This document shows, piece by piece, positions 1 to 10,509 of a DNA stretch of 64,000 nt. Position 1 is the stretch's first letter, and each line of letters begins with the position of its first letter. Below the pieces are notes generated by a model, which was not told where the DNA came from, ran no database searches, and saw only the letters and a program-made list of their open reading frames with translations. The DNA comes from Nemania diffusa (lineage: Eukaryota > Ascomycota > Sordariomycetes > Xylariales > Xylariaceae). The translations under genes and the position numbers were made by a program. Location of the stretch: NCBI GenBank assembly GCA_038501195.1, contig JBBPUQ010000008.1, forward strand, positions 2,428,501-2,492,500. The letters are read 5' to 3'.

Positions 1-1129
1 TGAGCTAAATTGGGATCCTGATTACCCACCTCAGTCGTTTCGGTACTGGCTCATCGAAATCCCGCGAAATAAGCTCACACCCGAACGAAAGACTCTCTAT
101 GTTGCTCCGCCGCCGATTGTCACATCAGACGTGAGCTTCATGAATGGTTGGGTAGAGCCAACGACAGCCTTGACAGATGAGTTGAAGGAATGCAAGCCAC
201 CCTCGGCCGACGCCTCCCTACAGTACCTAAGTGCCTTTTATCATGGCCTTCCCGTCAGATTCTTTCCGCAGGAGTTACGTTTCGTGCCATGGGTAGAATC
301 TTCACGGCGCACAGGGCTAGGAAATAGCCATGGTTATGTCGGCCTTGCATACAATGACTTCTGCACTCGCATCCGCACTCGAGAAACCCCAGACAAGAGG
401 TTTAAGAGACAGCTGAATTTGAACGATCTCCTAGATGCGGCCATTGGAATGTTGCCAGACGACGCTCACTCGATTGTTTTGCTCATGGATCTCGATATGT
501 ACGAGGATGACGATGACGATTTCTGCTGCGGACGTGCATACGGTGGGAGTCGCGTATGTGTTGTATCTTCGGCCCGGTATCACCCAGCCCTTGATGTAGA
601 TGCGAATATCGACCATGAGCACATGTGGCCAGCTTCACACTGTAAGAGGTTCGCAGACAGCCTATGCGCCGGAGAAGAGTTAGAGCCACAGGAACATGTA
701 AAGTCAGTATACGACACTCCGGATTCGCCCTTACGCCAGGCTGTCGGAGCAGCTCGGGGGAGCACTACACTGCCAAGTGTTGAAATCTGGAGTGGATTAT
801 GGTTTTCGCGCGTTGCGCGCACGTTGGTCCATGAACTCGGCCACTGCTTTGGAATGGATCATTGTGTCTATTACGCTTGCAACATGCAAGGTACATCCGG
901 CATGACGGAGGACGTGAGACAGCCACCATACCTGTGCCCTGTGTGCCTGGAAAAGGTAGCGCACGCCATTGCTTGTGAACTCCAAGTGCGAGATCAAACA
1001 GGTAAGGAGGAATACATCAAGGAGAGGTATAGGGCGATTGCTGGGTTCTGCGAGTCATGGAAGCATATAGGCCTCTTTGCTGGTTATAGCGCTTGGGTAC
1101 GGGCGCGACTCCGACAGATCTCAGCCTAG
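1..1129 (+). CDS. Archaemetzincin-like zinc metalloprotease (5' partial)
   Basis: Predicted zinc-dependent aminopeptidase-type metalloprotease of the archaelysin (AMZ) family. The frame is open from base 2, so the first ATG visible at 131 is probably internal and the true N-terminus lies left of the window. Counting from that ATG, the zinc site HELGHCFGMDHC starts near residue 234. It supplies three His ligands and the catalytic Glu, and is followed by CxxxxCxM and, about 16 residues on, a CPVC pair. This cysteine arrangement is the structural zinc signature of archaemetzincins and separates them from ordinary metzincins. An acidic run of Asp and Glu residues lies near residues 122-132. No signal peptide can be judged because the start is missing. 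The reading ends at a TAG codon with no intron in the visible part. The physiological substrate of fungal members is unknown to me. Confidence 0.85.
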   Translation, partial: ELNWDPDYPPQSFRYWLIEIPRNKLTPERKTLYVAPPPIVTSDVSFMNGWVEPTTALTDELKECKPPSADASLQYLSAFYHGLPVRFFPQELRFVPWVESSRRTGLGNSHGYVGLAYNDFCTRIRTRETPDKRFKRQLNLNDLLDAAIGMLPDDAHSIVLLMDLDMYEDDDDDFCCGRAYGGSRVCVVSSARYHPALDVDANIDHEHMWPASHCKRFADSLCAGEELEPQEHVKSVYDTPDSPLRQAVGAARGSTTLPSVEIWSGLWFSRVARTLVHELGHCFGMDHCVYYACNMQGTSGMTEDVRQPPYLCPVCLEKVAHAIACELQVRDQTGKEEYIKERYRAIAGFCESWKHIGLFAGYSAWVRARLRQISA

Positions 1130-1816
1130 ATAGATCGAAAAAGAAAGAAAAGACCACGAGCAAGGCGTACGCACGCACGCCACGCATCCTATCTATATTT
1201 TAGCGCTGTCATATCCACAGACAGCACGTCCATGGTTGCGCTTGGCACAATTAGGGAAATGTCTAGATTACCTATCTGTTCGAGTCCTTCATCTTGCTAC
1301 AATACTTCAATCAGTTTAGATGAGTGCACCTGGGAACTATTTGCTTCTAGCTACCGCCAACCAAGATTTCTATGTATTTACTCTTCACATGTGCAGGTAG
1401 CAGGGTACAGAGTATACCTTATAAGCCATCTAAGATGCCCGAGGAGCTCCAGGTCTTGAATTACTAAGGTTTCGCATATGCACAATCCCGCGATGCAAAT
1501 TGCTGAGCGAGCTAGCGATACAACTATGCGTCTGTAAGTGACCCGAAAAGGCAGCGCCGAAAACGCCAGGCAGATAAAACGCAGATCCAACCCGGAATAG
1601 AGATATTATGCCTCGGCGCTATCCGCAAAAAGCACTTTTGAGTCCTGTCCCAGAGTCTACAGCAAATAGTATTGAACGCCACTGCACGAGCCGTATGTCA
1701 GCTCCCATTGACAAGCAACCTATTTCTGCTTGACAGTCTGGCTATATCCTTCACGATGTTATCAACTCCCTATAGTGCGATTTTGAGAAGCGACCAGCGA
1801 ATTAAACCCGAGCGAA
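1130..1816. other. Intergenic, no gene seen
   Basis: The stretch between the protease stop and the Sec14-like start holds only short open frames without family resemblance or splice support. I see no RNA gene or repeat in it. Confidence 0.5.
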
Positions 1817-3149
1817 ATGGAGAACGGACGACTGAACGGCTCCACCACCGAAAATATAGGTGTAAGTGAGACAGAGAACGGAAAACTAAACGTTTCTACC
1901 ACCGGACTCACGGCTCATGAGCAACAATCTTTCCGGTCCTTTATTGAGCAATGTCGCGATGGGGGGCTCCTCGAGCGCCCTACGGGCTTATCGGCGGAGG
2001 ATGCTCTGGATGGCTTGAATGATGAGATCACATTATTGTACCAGAGTACCTTACTTACCCTTGCATTTACAATCGGACACTGACCGTTTCTTAGGCGTTT
2101 CCTCTGCGCTCGCTCATTCGACGTTTCCGGAGCTTTACAGCAGTTTAAAGATGCCCATGCGATACGCAGTTCCGTGAATTCAACCGAAGCATACAATAGT
2201 ATAGATATCGCTGACTTTGAGCACCTGCGTGGCATGGTGTGTAGTCGTCGTTCCACCGTCTGTTAAGTCTAAGATAACTAACACGCCGGAATACTAGTAC
2301 CCCCATTGGTCAGGTCAGCGAACCAAACATGGCCGTCCAATATGCACTCTCGATGTCGCCAATCGTACGTAGTTTATAGACCATTTTCCTTGAGTCTTTT
2401 GTAAGACTACCAACAGTCCTATTCGAGCTCGCATCATGTCTATCGGCATTTCTGCACTTCTGACATACTCGCAGACCACGCTCAAGCTAGTGAATACTGA
2501 CCTACCAATTCTTACAGTGGAGGGCCCAAACTTTGCAAGCTACCACAGCTACACCCCGGCCCAGGTTACGTGCCGCGCCATCACGTCTCTCGACTACCTC
2601 ACACGTTTCGTGCTACCTCTGTGCTCTATAATGGCCGACCGGCCGGACCCCCACCTACCAGTTTCAAACGCGGTATACCTTGTCGACATAACCTCTCTAA
2701 GTCTCAGACAGGCCTGGAATATACGAGGATATGCGCAAAGCGTCACCGGGCTGTTAGCGACATGCTACCCCGAGGTCGTTGACAAGATTTACCTTCTCAA
2801 TGCGCCGTCCTCCTTTTCCAAGATTTGGGCGTTTGTAAAGGGCTGGATTGACCCCAAGACGGCGGCCAAGATGGCGATCGTCTCCTCGGCGGACATCATG
2901 GCCACGCTGCTAGAAACGATCGATATCGAGTGTATACCGGAGCGGTATGGTGGCAAGTCGACGGCCGAGAGCGGCAAGGTACCTTCTATTGACGGCTTGA
3001 AAGAACTATTAGGCGTCGAGGAACTGCCAGACGGGCCAATTAAATGGACTGTAGACCAAGAAAATAGGGCTGCGGTCGCTGTTGGGGCAAGGGAAAGAGA
3101 GGTGCGCAGGGAATTATTAGGTCCTATTAATATCAAAACAGCTCTCTGA
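1817..3149 (+). CDS. Sec14/CRAL-TRIO domain phospholipid-transfer-like protein
   Basis: Predicted cytosolic lipid-binding protein of the Sec14 family, which exchanges phosphatidylinositol and other hydrophobic ligands between membranes. I place four exons: 1817-2037, 2095-2236, 2298-2364 and 2518-3149, giving 353 residues. All junctions keep frame. Introns 1 and 2 are 57 and 61 bp with CTGAC and CTAAC branch sites. Intron 3 is 153 bp (GTACGT...TTACAG) and restores the family-like join ANLEGPNF. Residues about 35-95 form the helical CRAL-TRIO N-domain (LLRFLCARSFDV), then YPHWSGQRTKHGRPI, LTRFVLPLC, the ligand-pocket core and the closing ERYGG near residue 284. The N-terminal 30 residues are low-complexity with a repeated ENGxLN pattern. 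An ATG at 2436 lies inside my third intron, so a model starting there would be wrong. The family is certain; the exact start is less so. Confidence 0.8.
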
Positions 3150-3452
3150 TATTTAAGAATACGTCTGGAAACTTTGGGAAGGGCTAGGTATGCATTGAGT
3201 AGCACCGTTTGATGATAAAAGCGCCTCGTCAACGCCAGCCTCTTAGGGGCACAGGGATTTCGTTTGCACATCACCCTGAAGAAGTCCCAAGGTTCATTTT
3301 TATACAGGTCTAGCGATACTGCACACATTTCAATAAAGGAAATACGAAAATGGGGTGCGGTCGAGATTGTTCTCAAGGTTAAGTCAATTCAATATACTCT
3401 GTAGATACGTAGTCAATGCCACCGTATCAAAAGGAAGAGCTCTTAGATAGAT
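3150..3452. other. Intergenic between Sec14-like gene and AT-rich element
   Basis: No gene is seen. It presumably contains the 3' end of the Sec14-like transcript. Confidence 0.4.
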
Positions 3453-3464
3453 ACATTAGCGCGA

Positions 3465-3483
3465 GGGGGGGGGGGGGGGGGGG
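3465..3483 (+). repeat. Poly-G run (19 bases)
   Basis: A run of 19 G directly inside the left terminal repeat of the element. The run length may be unreliable in the assembly. Confidence 0.9.
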
Positions 3484-4359
3484 TAATGGAGACGATCACC
3501 GAGATTGTCACCACTTCTAGGACTGTCATACAGGTTACAAAATGATTTTTATTTTTTCAACATAATCACCGTAATAGTCACGTATTCGAGACCTCTTATT
3601 TGTAAAAAATCATTATATATAAAAAGTACCTTTCGACATTATAACCGTCACAGCCTGTCATATGACCCTTTTTGGTCCCATACAGTCATGACTGTGTGGG
3701 ACGGTCACAACTGTCCGAGACGGTCACGGCTGTCTAGGACAGTCACTTACCTACCTGCCTGCATACCTGCCTGTCGCCGACGTACCTGCTTGTCGTCGAC
3801 CTACCTGTCTGCGTACCTACCTTTCGACCTATCTACCTGCTTTATAATTGCCATTATTGCAACCGCGTGTATCGTAAACCTGTAATTGTAAAAACCTGTA
3901 GTGTAATCGTAATACTTCGTAACTGTAGACCGTAGACTTGTAGTTCGAACTCGACTGTAACATATATGTGACTAGCTTTCTATATATATATATATACTAG
4001 TCAATCAAACCTAGTAATTGAAGCGACTGAGTAACAAGACTTTCTTTTGGTTTTTTTATACTCTATTTTACTTAACCTACTTACTTACTTATATATTTAC
4101 CGACCGACCGACCGACTTATTTATTCAGCGCTCCCTACAATCAAAACAAGTTAAATAAACGCTTTCTGACTTGTTTTGGCTTGATTGACTGCAAAAAACG
4201 CTTGTTTGACTTGTTTAACTAAATCTGTTGTTTTAATTAGTCAATTATTTGATCAAATAATTTAAGTAAGTTAACTAGATGTATTAGTTAGGGCTAAAGC
4301 TTTCGATTTTTTATATTGCTTTTTATGAACTATTTAAGTAACTTTGTAGAAAAGGTTGT

Positions 4360-4900
4360 AAATTTAAAAAGTCAAAGGATTAAAAAGTTGAAAAGTTAAA
4401 AAGTTAAAAAGTCGAAAAGTTGTAAAGTTATAAAATTATAATTAAAAAGTTATAAAATTAAAAAAAGTTGTAAAATTACTAAATAAAAAAATATATATAA
4501 TAATAAATAAAGTAGTAAATAAAATAGTAAAAAATAAAGTAATAAATAAAGTAATAAATAAAATAATAAATAAAGTAATAAATAAAATAATAAATAAAAT
4601 AATAAATAAAATATTTAATAAATAAAATAATAAATAAAATAATAAATTAAATAAATAGCTAAATATATAATTAAATAAATAGCTTAAAATAAATAAATAT
4701 AAAAAATTCCTATTAGTAAATAATTGTAGATTTAAAAACAGATACTACTAAACTTATTTAAAAAAAAAAAAGTATTACAACTTTTATATAGCTTTTTTTT
4801 TATTAAAAAAACAATAAAAGAAAATTTAAAAAAATAAAAAATTATTTATTAACTATTTATTAAGTACAAATAAAACATAAAATCGTTATTTTACTTTTTA
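4360..4900. repeat. AT-rich low-complexity core
   Basis: Nearly pure A/T made of AAAAAGTT-type words and then many copies of TAATAAATAAAA-like words. It has no coding potential. The composition is what heavy RIP or microsatellite growth inside a dead element would produce. Confidence 0.85.
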
Positions 4901-5328
4901 AATAATTTAAATCTGTTGTTTTGTTTTGGTTATTTAAGTTATTTGTTAAACAGTCAAAGTATTGTTTTGATTGTGGGGAGCGCTGTACTTACTTATCTGC
5001 CGGTAACCGTTTTTGTTTTGTAACTGTCTTTGTTCTGTAACTGTCTTGTGACTGTCTCAGTGACCGTTTTATTTTTATATGACTATTGTAGGCCTGTGAT
5101 AATTATCCGACTTTAAAACCGTCTGTATTAAGAAATTTCTTTTTAACTAAATAACCGTTTTATACCTGTAACGCTGTTACAACTTTGAGACCGGTTAATT
5201 TGGAAATTATTTTTTTACTCGGTGACTATTTCTATTGAAAAACGGCCCATATATATGATTTTCAAGTGATAATCATACTTGTATGACCATTTTCAACGTT
5301 GGTGACAGTCACTGTGACAGTCTCCTAT

Positions 5329-5339
5329 CCCCCCCCCCC
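5329..5339 (+). repeat. Poly-C run (11 bases)
   Basis: The mirror of the left G run, directly inside the right terminal repeat of the element. Confidence 0.9.
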
Positions 5340-5563
5340 TCGCGCTAATGTGTAGGTTAGTGGTTCGAAGATTCAGAAAGGACTCCACTGTAACTCAGGT
5401 CTTGGTATTTATTGGTGGGTAGGGTGAATTGGCTCGCCCTACCTTAGAATTTGTACGCAAGATCTCATCCATCACCATTACGAATGAATATCTCTTACGA
5501 TAAGCTTAGAAAGAAAAAAAAATGTATGTTAGGGAAAAGGAAAAATATAAGAAAAATATAAGA

Positions 5564-5652
5564 CTCTCGATCGGGGAATCGAACCCCGGCCACCTGCGAC
5601 TTGTTCCTTGATGAATGACAAGCAGGTATCCTTACCACTAGACCAATCGAGA
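5564..5652 (-). tRNA. tRNA-Asp (GTC anticodon) with a 17-base intron
   Basis: Read on the minus strand, the gene folds as a cloverleaf. The acceptor arm TCTCGAT pairs with ATCGAGA, with G as discriminator. The D-arm region is GTCTAGTGGTAAGGAT. The anticodon stem CCTGC/GCAGG holds loop TTGTCA, and the T-arm is CGGGG-TTCGATT-CCCCG. The stem closes only if about 17 bases, beginning TTCATC, are removed one base after anticodon GTC, the usual position of a nuclear tRNA intron. Part of the intron (ACAAG) can pair with the anticodon loop, as expected for endonuclease recognition. The mature length would be 72 plus CCA. It lies 212 bp past the right end of the AT-rich element. The body also resembles tRNA-Glu, but the anticodon position points to Asp. 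Confidence 0.85.
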
Positions 5653-6640
5653 TATCAAGTGTGTGACGTGGAATCATATCGGCTTACATAAATAGAATGG
5701 CGGACTACAACTATAGTAAATGATTACATTCTACATTAGACGGTCCTTCTCTTAGTGAGACAGATTTTAACTCATCATCCATTATCCTTATTTTAATGCA
5801 TTAAAAATTCGCCGTTGCATCGCCAAAGGGTAAGACGGGTGTTTAATTCGTTAGCAGTAACGAAAAAAGCTGTCAAGGATCAATAACGTATAATCGTATT
5901 AGCAGATACAGGACAACTGAGTATCATGGTTACTACCTTTCTTCAGGAAGATCAACTAGCTTCGTAAAATGGTCTGATCTATTTTATTTTATTCTAAATG
6001 ATCTAACAATGGGGATTCATTCACGCTACTACTATGTCATGCTAAGCAGACTAGCTCAGTAGTAGTAGACGACATCATGCTACCATATAATATAATTGAA
6101 TTCAATATCATCTGCGGTCATTAGATACATCTTTGAGGAATAATATCCCAAGAGCTGTAGTAGGCAAGATCTAACTTAGGGCTGCAAGTAACCTGTTATC
6201 CGATACTAACAGACTATACGAAGTTATTGACAGGTGATTAGAGGCGAATATTAACGTTTCATTCGAGTGGTAGAACACAGGACGGTCCGACTTTTATCTC
6301 CGCTCGGAATTTCGGAGAGGTTCGGCACTAGGCTTCGGGCGATAGATTCAGATGTCGCGATGTAGCCGACAGTTATTTCTTCTAGATCCGAGTAGCTTCA
6401 GCTTGCCTCTAGCCCATGTAAAACAACTATAATACTCTAATTTAATCAGATATATACACTAGCAGACCTAGTGCTCCGAGGGACTTCGGATTGATCGCTC
6501 GCTTATGTCATGCAACTTGGGGATCTCTCGTACGACTTGGTCATCAATAGCTTCAAGGGGGGAGGGGTTGAGGCTTATATTCTACTCACAATAGCATCGT
6601 TATCGTTCGTACTATGACATACATCCACCATACACTGCAA
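5653..6640. other. Intergenic, no gene seen
   Basis: AT-leaning DNA without a convincing reading frame. Its right end is the promoter of the monooxygenase gene. Confidence 0.45.
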
Positions 6641-6650
6641 TATAAAAACC
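6641..6650 (+). promoter_or_regulatory. TATA box of the FAD monooxygenase gene
   Basis: TATAAAAACC lies 118 bp before the ATG and is followed by a CT-rich tract (TTTTCTCTCTC), the usual layout of a strong ascomycete promoter. Confidence 0.55.
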
Positions 6651-6758
6651 AGCTGTTTTCTCTCTCTTTATAACTAGGAACTACCTGCAACTTGCCAGCA
6701 ATTCGCACATCGCTAGCTTTTCAAACTTACTCCTCGTTTCTAATCAACACAGATCAAT

Positions 6759-8180
6759 ATGACTACCAACGGCGCCCGCCTCCGTGTGGCTATCGTAGGC
6801 TCCGGCATTGCTGGGCTAGCTGCAGCTCGCATTCTCCGGGAGAGTCATGATGTCACGGTATACGAGCGCGGGGAGCCCTCCGTTGTGATTGGAGGGCAGG
6901 GTATCGCGAACTTCCCAAACTCGACCCATATCCTCCAGGGTATGGGATTTGACTACAAACGCGTAGGGTCCGTCGAGCTGGGAGGTTGGAAAACCGTCGA
7001 CAAGTCTGGAAACCACCTCCATAGCACCGACCATGATATGAAAAAAAGATATGGCTCCCCACTCGTGAGCCATATGCGAGTCGATGTTCGCACGGAACTA
7101 CTGAGGTTGGCCACCGCCCCTCCCGAAGAGTTAGGTCTTGATGCGAGCGCGACCCCTACAACCGTAGTTTGGAATAACGGGGCTGTCGACCTAGATCCTG
7201 AATCTGGGAGAGTCACATTGGAAGATGGAGCTGTGGTCGAGGCAGATATTGTTATAGGTGAGCGAGATCTAGATTTATTCTCACTGTATTCTGTGTTTGT
7301 GTCAGAATTAATATAGTATTACAGTCGCGGACGGTATCCATTCCCGACTACGCAATAAGATACTCGATGAGCCCGTCGCCCCTCGAAAGACCGGAATGAC
7401 CTGTTGTCGCGTCGCCGTATCAGCAGAAGAAGTCGAGAAAGCCCTTGGGAAGCTGCCGCGTTGGTGGGAGGAGCAACGTGAAGCAGGACAGGGATATATG
7501 CGCCTCGTCGAAGCATTGGATGGCACGTCACGGCTCCTAGTGGCGTATCCCCTTCGAAACGCGGCTTGGATGAACATAGCATGGATATTCCAGACCCAGA
7601 AGGAGAGGGAGAGCACAACAGAATCGTGGAATGCGGATGGCGATCGAGACGAAATTTTGGAGATTTATGCCGATTTTGACAATGAGCTGAGAACAATGCT
7701 ACGGTGAGTCGTTGAGAGTAGGCTTAGACTATATTTCATTGACTGATAGAGACTAGGGTTGCCTCTGAAGTCAAGCTGTGGGAACTCCAGGATCTTGAAC
7801 CCTTGCCAACCTGGATCTCGGGACGAGCAATCCTCATTGGTGACGCCGCTCATGCGATGACACCGTTACAGGGGCAAGGTAAGACTCGCCATGGTGTTAC
7901 ATTTGATTCCGTGCTGACCTGGCGGATAGGATCGAACATGGCTATCGAAGATGCCGACGGGCTTCGTCTTCTCACACAACCTGGCACGACGCGAGACACT
8001 GTGCCAAAAATACTAAAGAAGATTGATGATATTAGAAGACCCCGTGCGACGAGGGTGCTCATGAATACTCGCTCTGCCTCCCAGATTTCCGATGCCGCCG
8101 ATAGGTACGCGAAGTTCGATGAAAATTGCACATACCCAGGCATATTGAGTATCCTTAAGCAACAAACCGCAATGACATAA
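6759..8180 (+). CDS. FAD-dependent monooxygenase (salicylate hydroxylase-like)
   Basis: Predicted flavoprotein hydroxylase of the PHBH/salicylate hydroxylase superfamily. It would use FAD and NAD(P)H to insert oxygen, usually into an aromatic or polyketide substrate. Four exons (6759-7257, 7325-7703, 7757-7878, 7930-8180) join in frame to give 416 residues. The N-terminal Rossmann motif VGSGIAGLAAARIL binds FAD. The DG motif (VADGIHSR) spans intron 1. The GD motif GRAILIGDAAHAMTPLQGQG, broken by intron 3, completes the FAD site and continues as SNMAIEDA. Introns are 67, 53 and 51 bp. As spliced, the residue before ADGIHSR is Val where the family usually has Gly. There is no signal peptide. 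No other biosynthetic gene is adjacent, so the substrate cannot be inferred. Confidence 0.85.
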
Positions 8181-9033
8181 CAATTACCCGGGGATGCTGT
8201 TGAATCCGCTCTTTTAAGAATCTGTATCGCTATGCTGAAGGCACTCCCATCGTTCTTCTTTTCTGCCTGTCACCTGCTGAACAATACTCTTGCAACGGCC
8301 TTTTTCTAGGGCGGAGGCATGCTTGCTACAGTCCAAACTGCTAGTAGTTAGTATATGATTGATTGGTATTGCACGAGGGAAGGTATGCCTAGAACAGCAG
8401 GATCTACTCTAGTAGCTTACATACCTAGGTAGTGCCGGCTAAAGCCTGTGTTATATTTCTGGTCTACTTGAGTTTCAGTATGTACCGTTGTATTGCCATT
8501 CTAGTCTAGTTAACTATACTGTTTTAAACCACACCCCTTAGACCTTTAGTTGTATTGCTTATAGCCGAGCTCTTAATTGTTACTAGAACCCAAAACGCGA
8601 CGAACTATTCATAGCCAGTAGCTAATAGTATTTTAGGGGTAGATGATAGTACGCAAACACATATATCACGCTGTGAATTGCCAACATCTGAAGATTAGAG
8701 CTTGTCATAACTGTAGAAATAATTGAACTATCTATTTGTGGTTTTCAGACTATAGTTTCGTAGCTTTGTCTGGAGAATCTAGGATGAGATTTCCATTATT
8801 CAAGGCTTTCGATTTCAGCTATGCGCGAAAGGATCTCTTGGTCTCCAAGGCAGAGCCGGAATAATATTGCTAATTGATCAAGAAAACTCTCCGGCTGTTG
8901 ACTCTCGAAAATTTTCGACCTCGTTCGCTCGCGGTAGACCGAGGCTAGGTGGCTGGCGAATGATTTTCCTTCGGGATATTCAAGACTGCCTAGGCGTAGA
9001 AGAAGGTAGTCTTTCGCGGCTTGGTTGACCTTA
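8181..9033. other. Intergenic, convergent 3' ends
   Basis: The space between the monooxygenase (plus) and the F-box gene (minus). No gene is seen; one TACCTAGGTA palindrome lies near 8424. Confidence 0.45.
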
Positions 9034-10509
9034 TTACAGGTTTGCTCCGAATTGAGCTAGAACAAAGGCAGTATCCCAACTCTCAGCCATGATAGCACGG
9101 CTTAACAACTCGCTACCTTTCTCCAAGCTATTGTGAAGGCTATAACAACCTTGGCGCTCGCAACTACCGTAATACTTTTGAGACGCGTTCCAAGGTAGTA
9201 AACCAGCTAGCTCCGTAGCCTTGTTGTTATCGATGATGCTTGCTAGGTACTTCATTGCGTACTCACCACGTAGAGCCACTATCGATCGAAAAGTTCGAAA
9301 AGACAGTTCTCCATTCCCCATGGAGGCTTCAAATAAGAGCTTCTCGATCTCCTGCAAGTTTTCAAGCTTCGGCCGGTCGGCGTAGTGTTCAAGAGACTCA
9401 CGGATTTTACGCATCCTCTTGGGGCTACCTAAAAGAGACCAATCGTTGCCAGGCTCGTAAGTAGCTGCCTCGAGACGGCGATCAAGAAAACCTTGATGGC
9501 AAAGAAATGCGATAAATTTTGTAGTAACGGGAAGACCGGCGTCGGTCGAGGCTGCGTTCGCAGCGACATCCCATATAGCCATCATTGCATTACTCGATAA
9601 CATGTCCAGGGCTATAGCAGCAAAATCCCAGTACTGCTTTTCAACGATTGCCCTAATTAGTTCGTCCAAGGAGCCGGCCGGAAGCCTACCCCCTCGAGCC
9701 CGAAGTCGTGTAAGGTTAGTCGAGAGCCAGTCGATAGAATCAGTTTCCAGTGCGAATTTCAAAGTCAGGGGGATTAATGGATCTTGAAGATTCAGGAGGC
9801 CCAGTGACGTGAAATAATTCAATATTCTCTTAATGCCTGTAACAACTGCCACCCACAAGAAGTATCTCTCGCTCACAAATACGTTTCTCGTGAGGTACAT
9901 TGCGATGTCTTCTTGGTTTTGAATACACGCTAAGACAAAGGCGCGACTGCGCTCACGAAAGTGATCCATTCCAGAGCGTAAAATCATGGGGTTCCAAGGT
10001 TCTTGGCCCACGTCGAAGTAAAAATGCTCATATGTCTCCTCAATGTTTGAGATTTTGCCGCGTCTATCACCAACGACCAACCCACAGCCCGACTCGATTA
10101 AAAGCTTGACTACGTCCAAGCGATGAGCCGTGATAGCTGCTTCGACGGCAGTAGGGAAAATATCTGTGTCCCAAGCTTCGTCGAGTACAGGTGATGACTC
10201 TGCTTGAAATATCGTTAGTACTGTCTTGATCTTGTCAAGGCTTTCGCTTTGAATGGCGTGTACAAGACTTGGTAAAGTGGGAGGATGCTGTTCTCTCTTG
10301 AATACTGAGTCAGAGAGCAATCTTTTATGATAACGTGCATCTTTCAGGTATAGCAGTGAAGGCTTACTGCTCACAATGATGCAGTCCATAGTGGAGGAGG
10401 CGCAGGCGAGATTTAGCAAGACCGCTGGAGTCTGTAGCTCATCAACAACCATCTCCAGTATCTCCAATGGGAAACCCCGGGGGCGAGAATGCTGAGGCTG
10501 AGAATCCAT
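9034..10509 (-). CDS. F-box protein with ankyrin-like repeat segment
   Basis: A single-exon gene of 491 residues. Residues about 11-50 (RGFPLEILEMVVDEL followed by the leucine-rich LLNLACASS) look like an F-box, the segment that docks onto Skp1 in SCF ubiquitin ligases. Residues about 85-150 contain ankyrin-type helices, for example AVEAAITAHRLDVVKLLIES. The remainder is helical with spaced leucines and may contain further degenerate ankyrin units, for example the C-terminal AMAESWDTAFVLAQFGANL-like end. F-box/ankyrin proteins are a large, fast-evolving family in ascomycetes, so orthology cannot be assigned. The start is the first in-frame ATG; the DSQPQHSRPRG leader is short and plausible. 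The target protein is unknown. Confidence 0.7.
   Translation of the reverse strand: MDSQPQHSRPRGFPLEILEMVVDELQTPAVLLNLACASSTMDCIIVSSKPSLLYLKDARYHKRLLSDSVFKREQHPPTLPSLVHAIQSESLDKIKTVLTIFQAESSPVLDEAWDTDIFPTAVEAAITAHRLDVVKLLIESGCGLVVGDRRGKISNIEETYEHFYFDVGQEPWNPMILRSGMDHFRERSRAFVLACIQNQEDIAMYLTRNVFVSERYFLWVAVVTGIKRILNYFTSLGLLNLQDPLIPLTLKFALETDSIDWLSTNLTRLRARGGRLPAGSLDELIRAIVEKQYWDFAAIALDMLSSNAMMAIWDVAANAASTDAGLPVTTKFIAFLCHQGFLDRRLEAATYEPGNDWSLLGSPKRMRKIRESLEHYADRPKLENLQEIEKLLFEASMGNGELSFRTFRSIVALRGEYAMKYLASIIDNNKATELAGLLPWNASQKYYGSCERQGCYSLHNSLEKGSELLSRAIMAESWDTAFVLAQFGANL

Larger units (their letters stand above)
3453..5351. mobile_element. AT-rich element with G/C-capped terminal inverted repeats
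   Basis: The ends are inverted copies: ACATTAGCGCGAGG followed by 19 G at the left, and 11 C followed by CCTCGCGCTAATGT (counting from the last C) at the right. Behind the homopolymer, similarity continues imperfectly for about 70 bases. GGAGAC, TGTCACCA and GTCATACA(G/A)GT occur in the same order on both sides when one is reverse-complemented. Between lie many GACTGTCAC-like words and a very AT-rich core. No transposase frame survives; the longest frame, 126 codons at 3505-3885, is low-complexity. The best reading is a non-autonomous DNA transposon or a RIP-degraded relic. I could not find a convincing target-site duplication, so the exact edges may be off by a few bases. Confidence 0.6.

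Noticed and set aside
2369..2416. Alternative third intron of the Sec14-like gene
   Set aside because: It keeps frame, but it uses the weaker GTAGTT donor and leaves about 35 residues that do not fit the family. The 153 bp intron aligns better.
2789..3376. 195-codon minus-strand frame
   Set aside because: Antisense to the last exon of the Sec14-like gene, which has clear family motifs.
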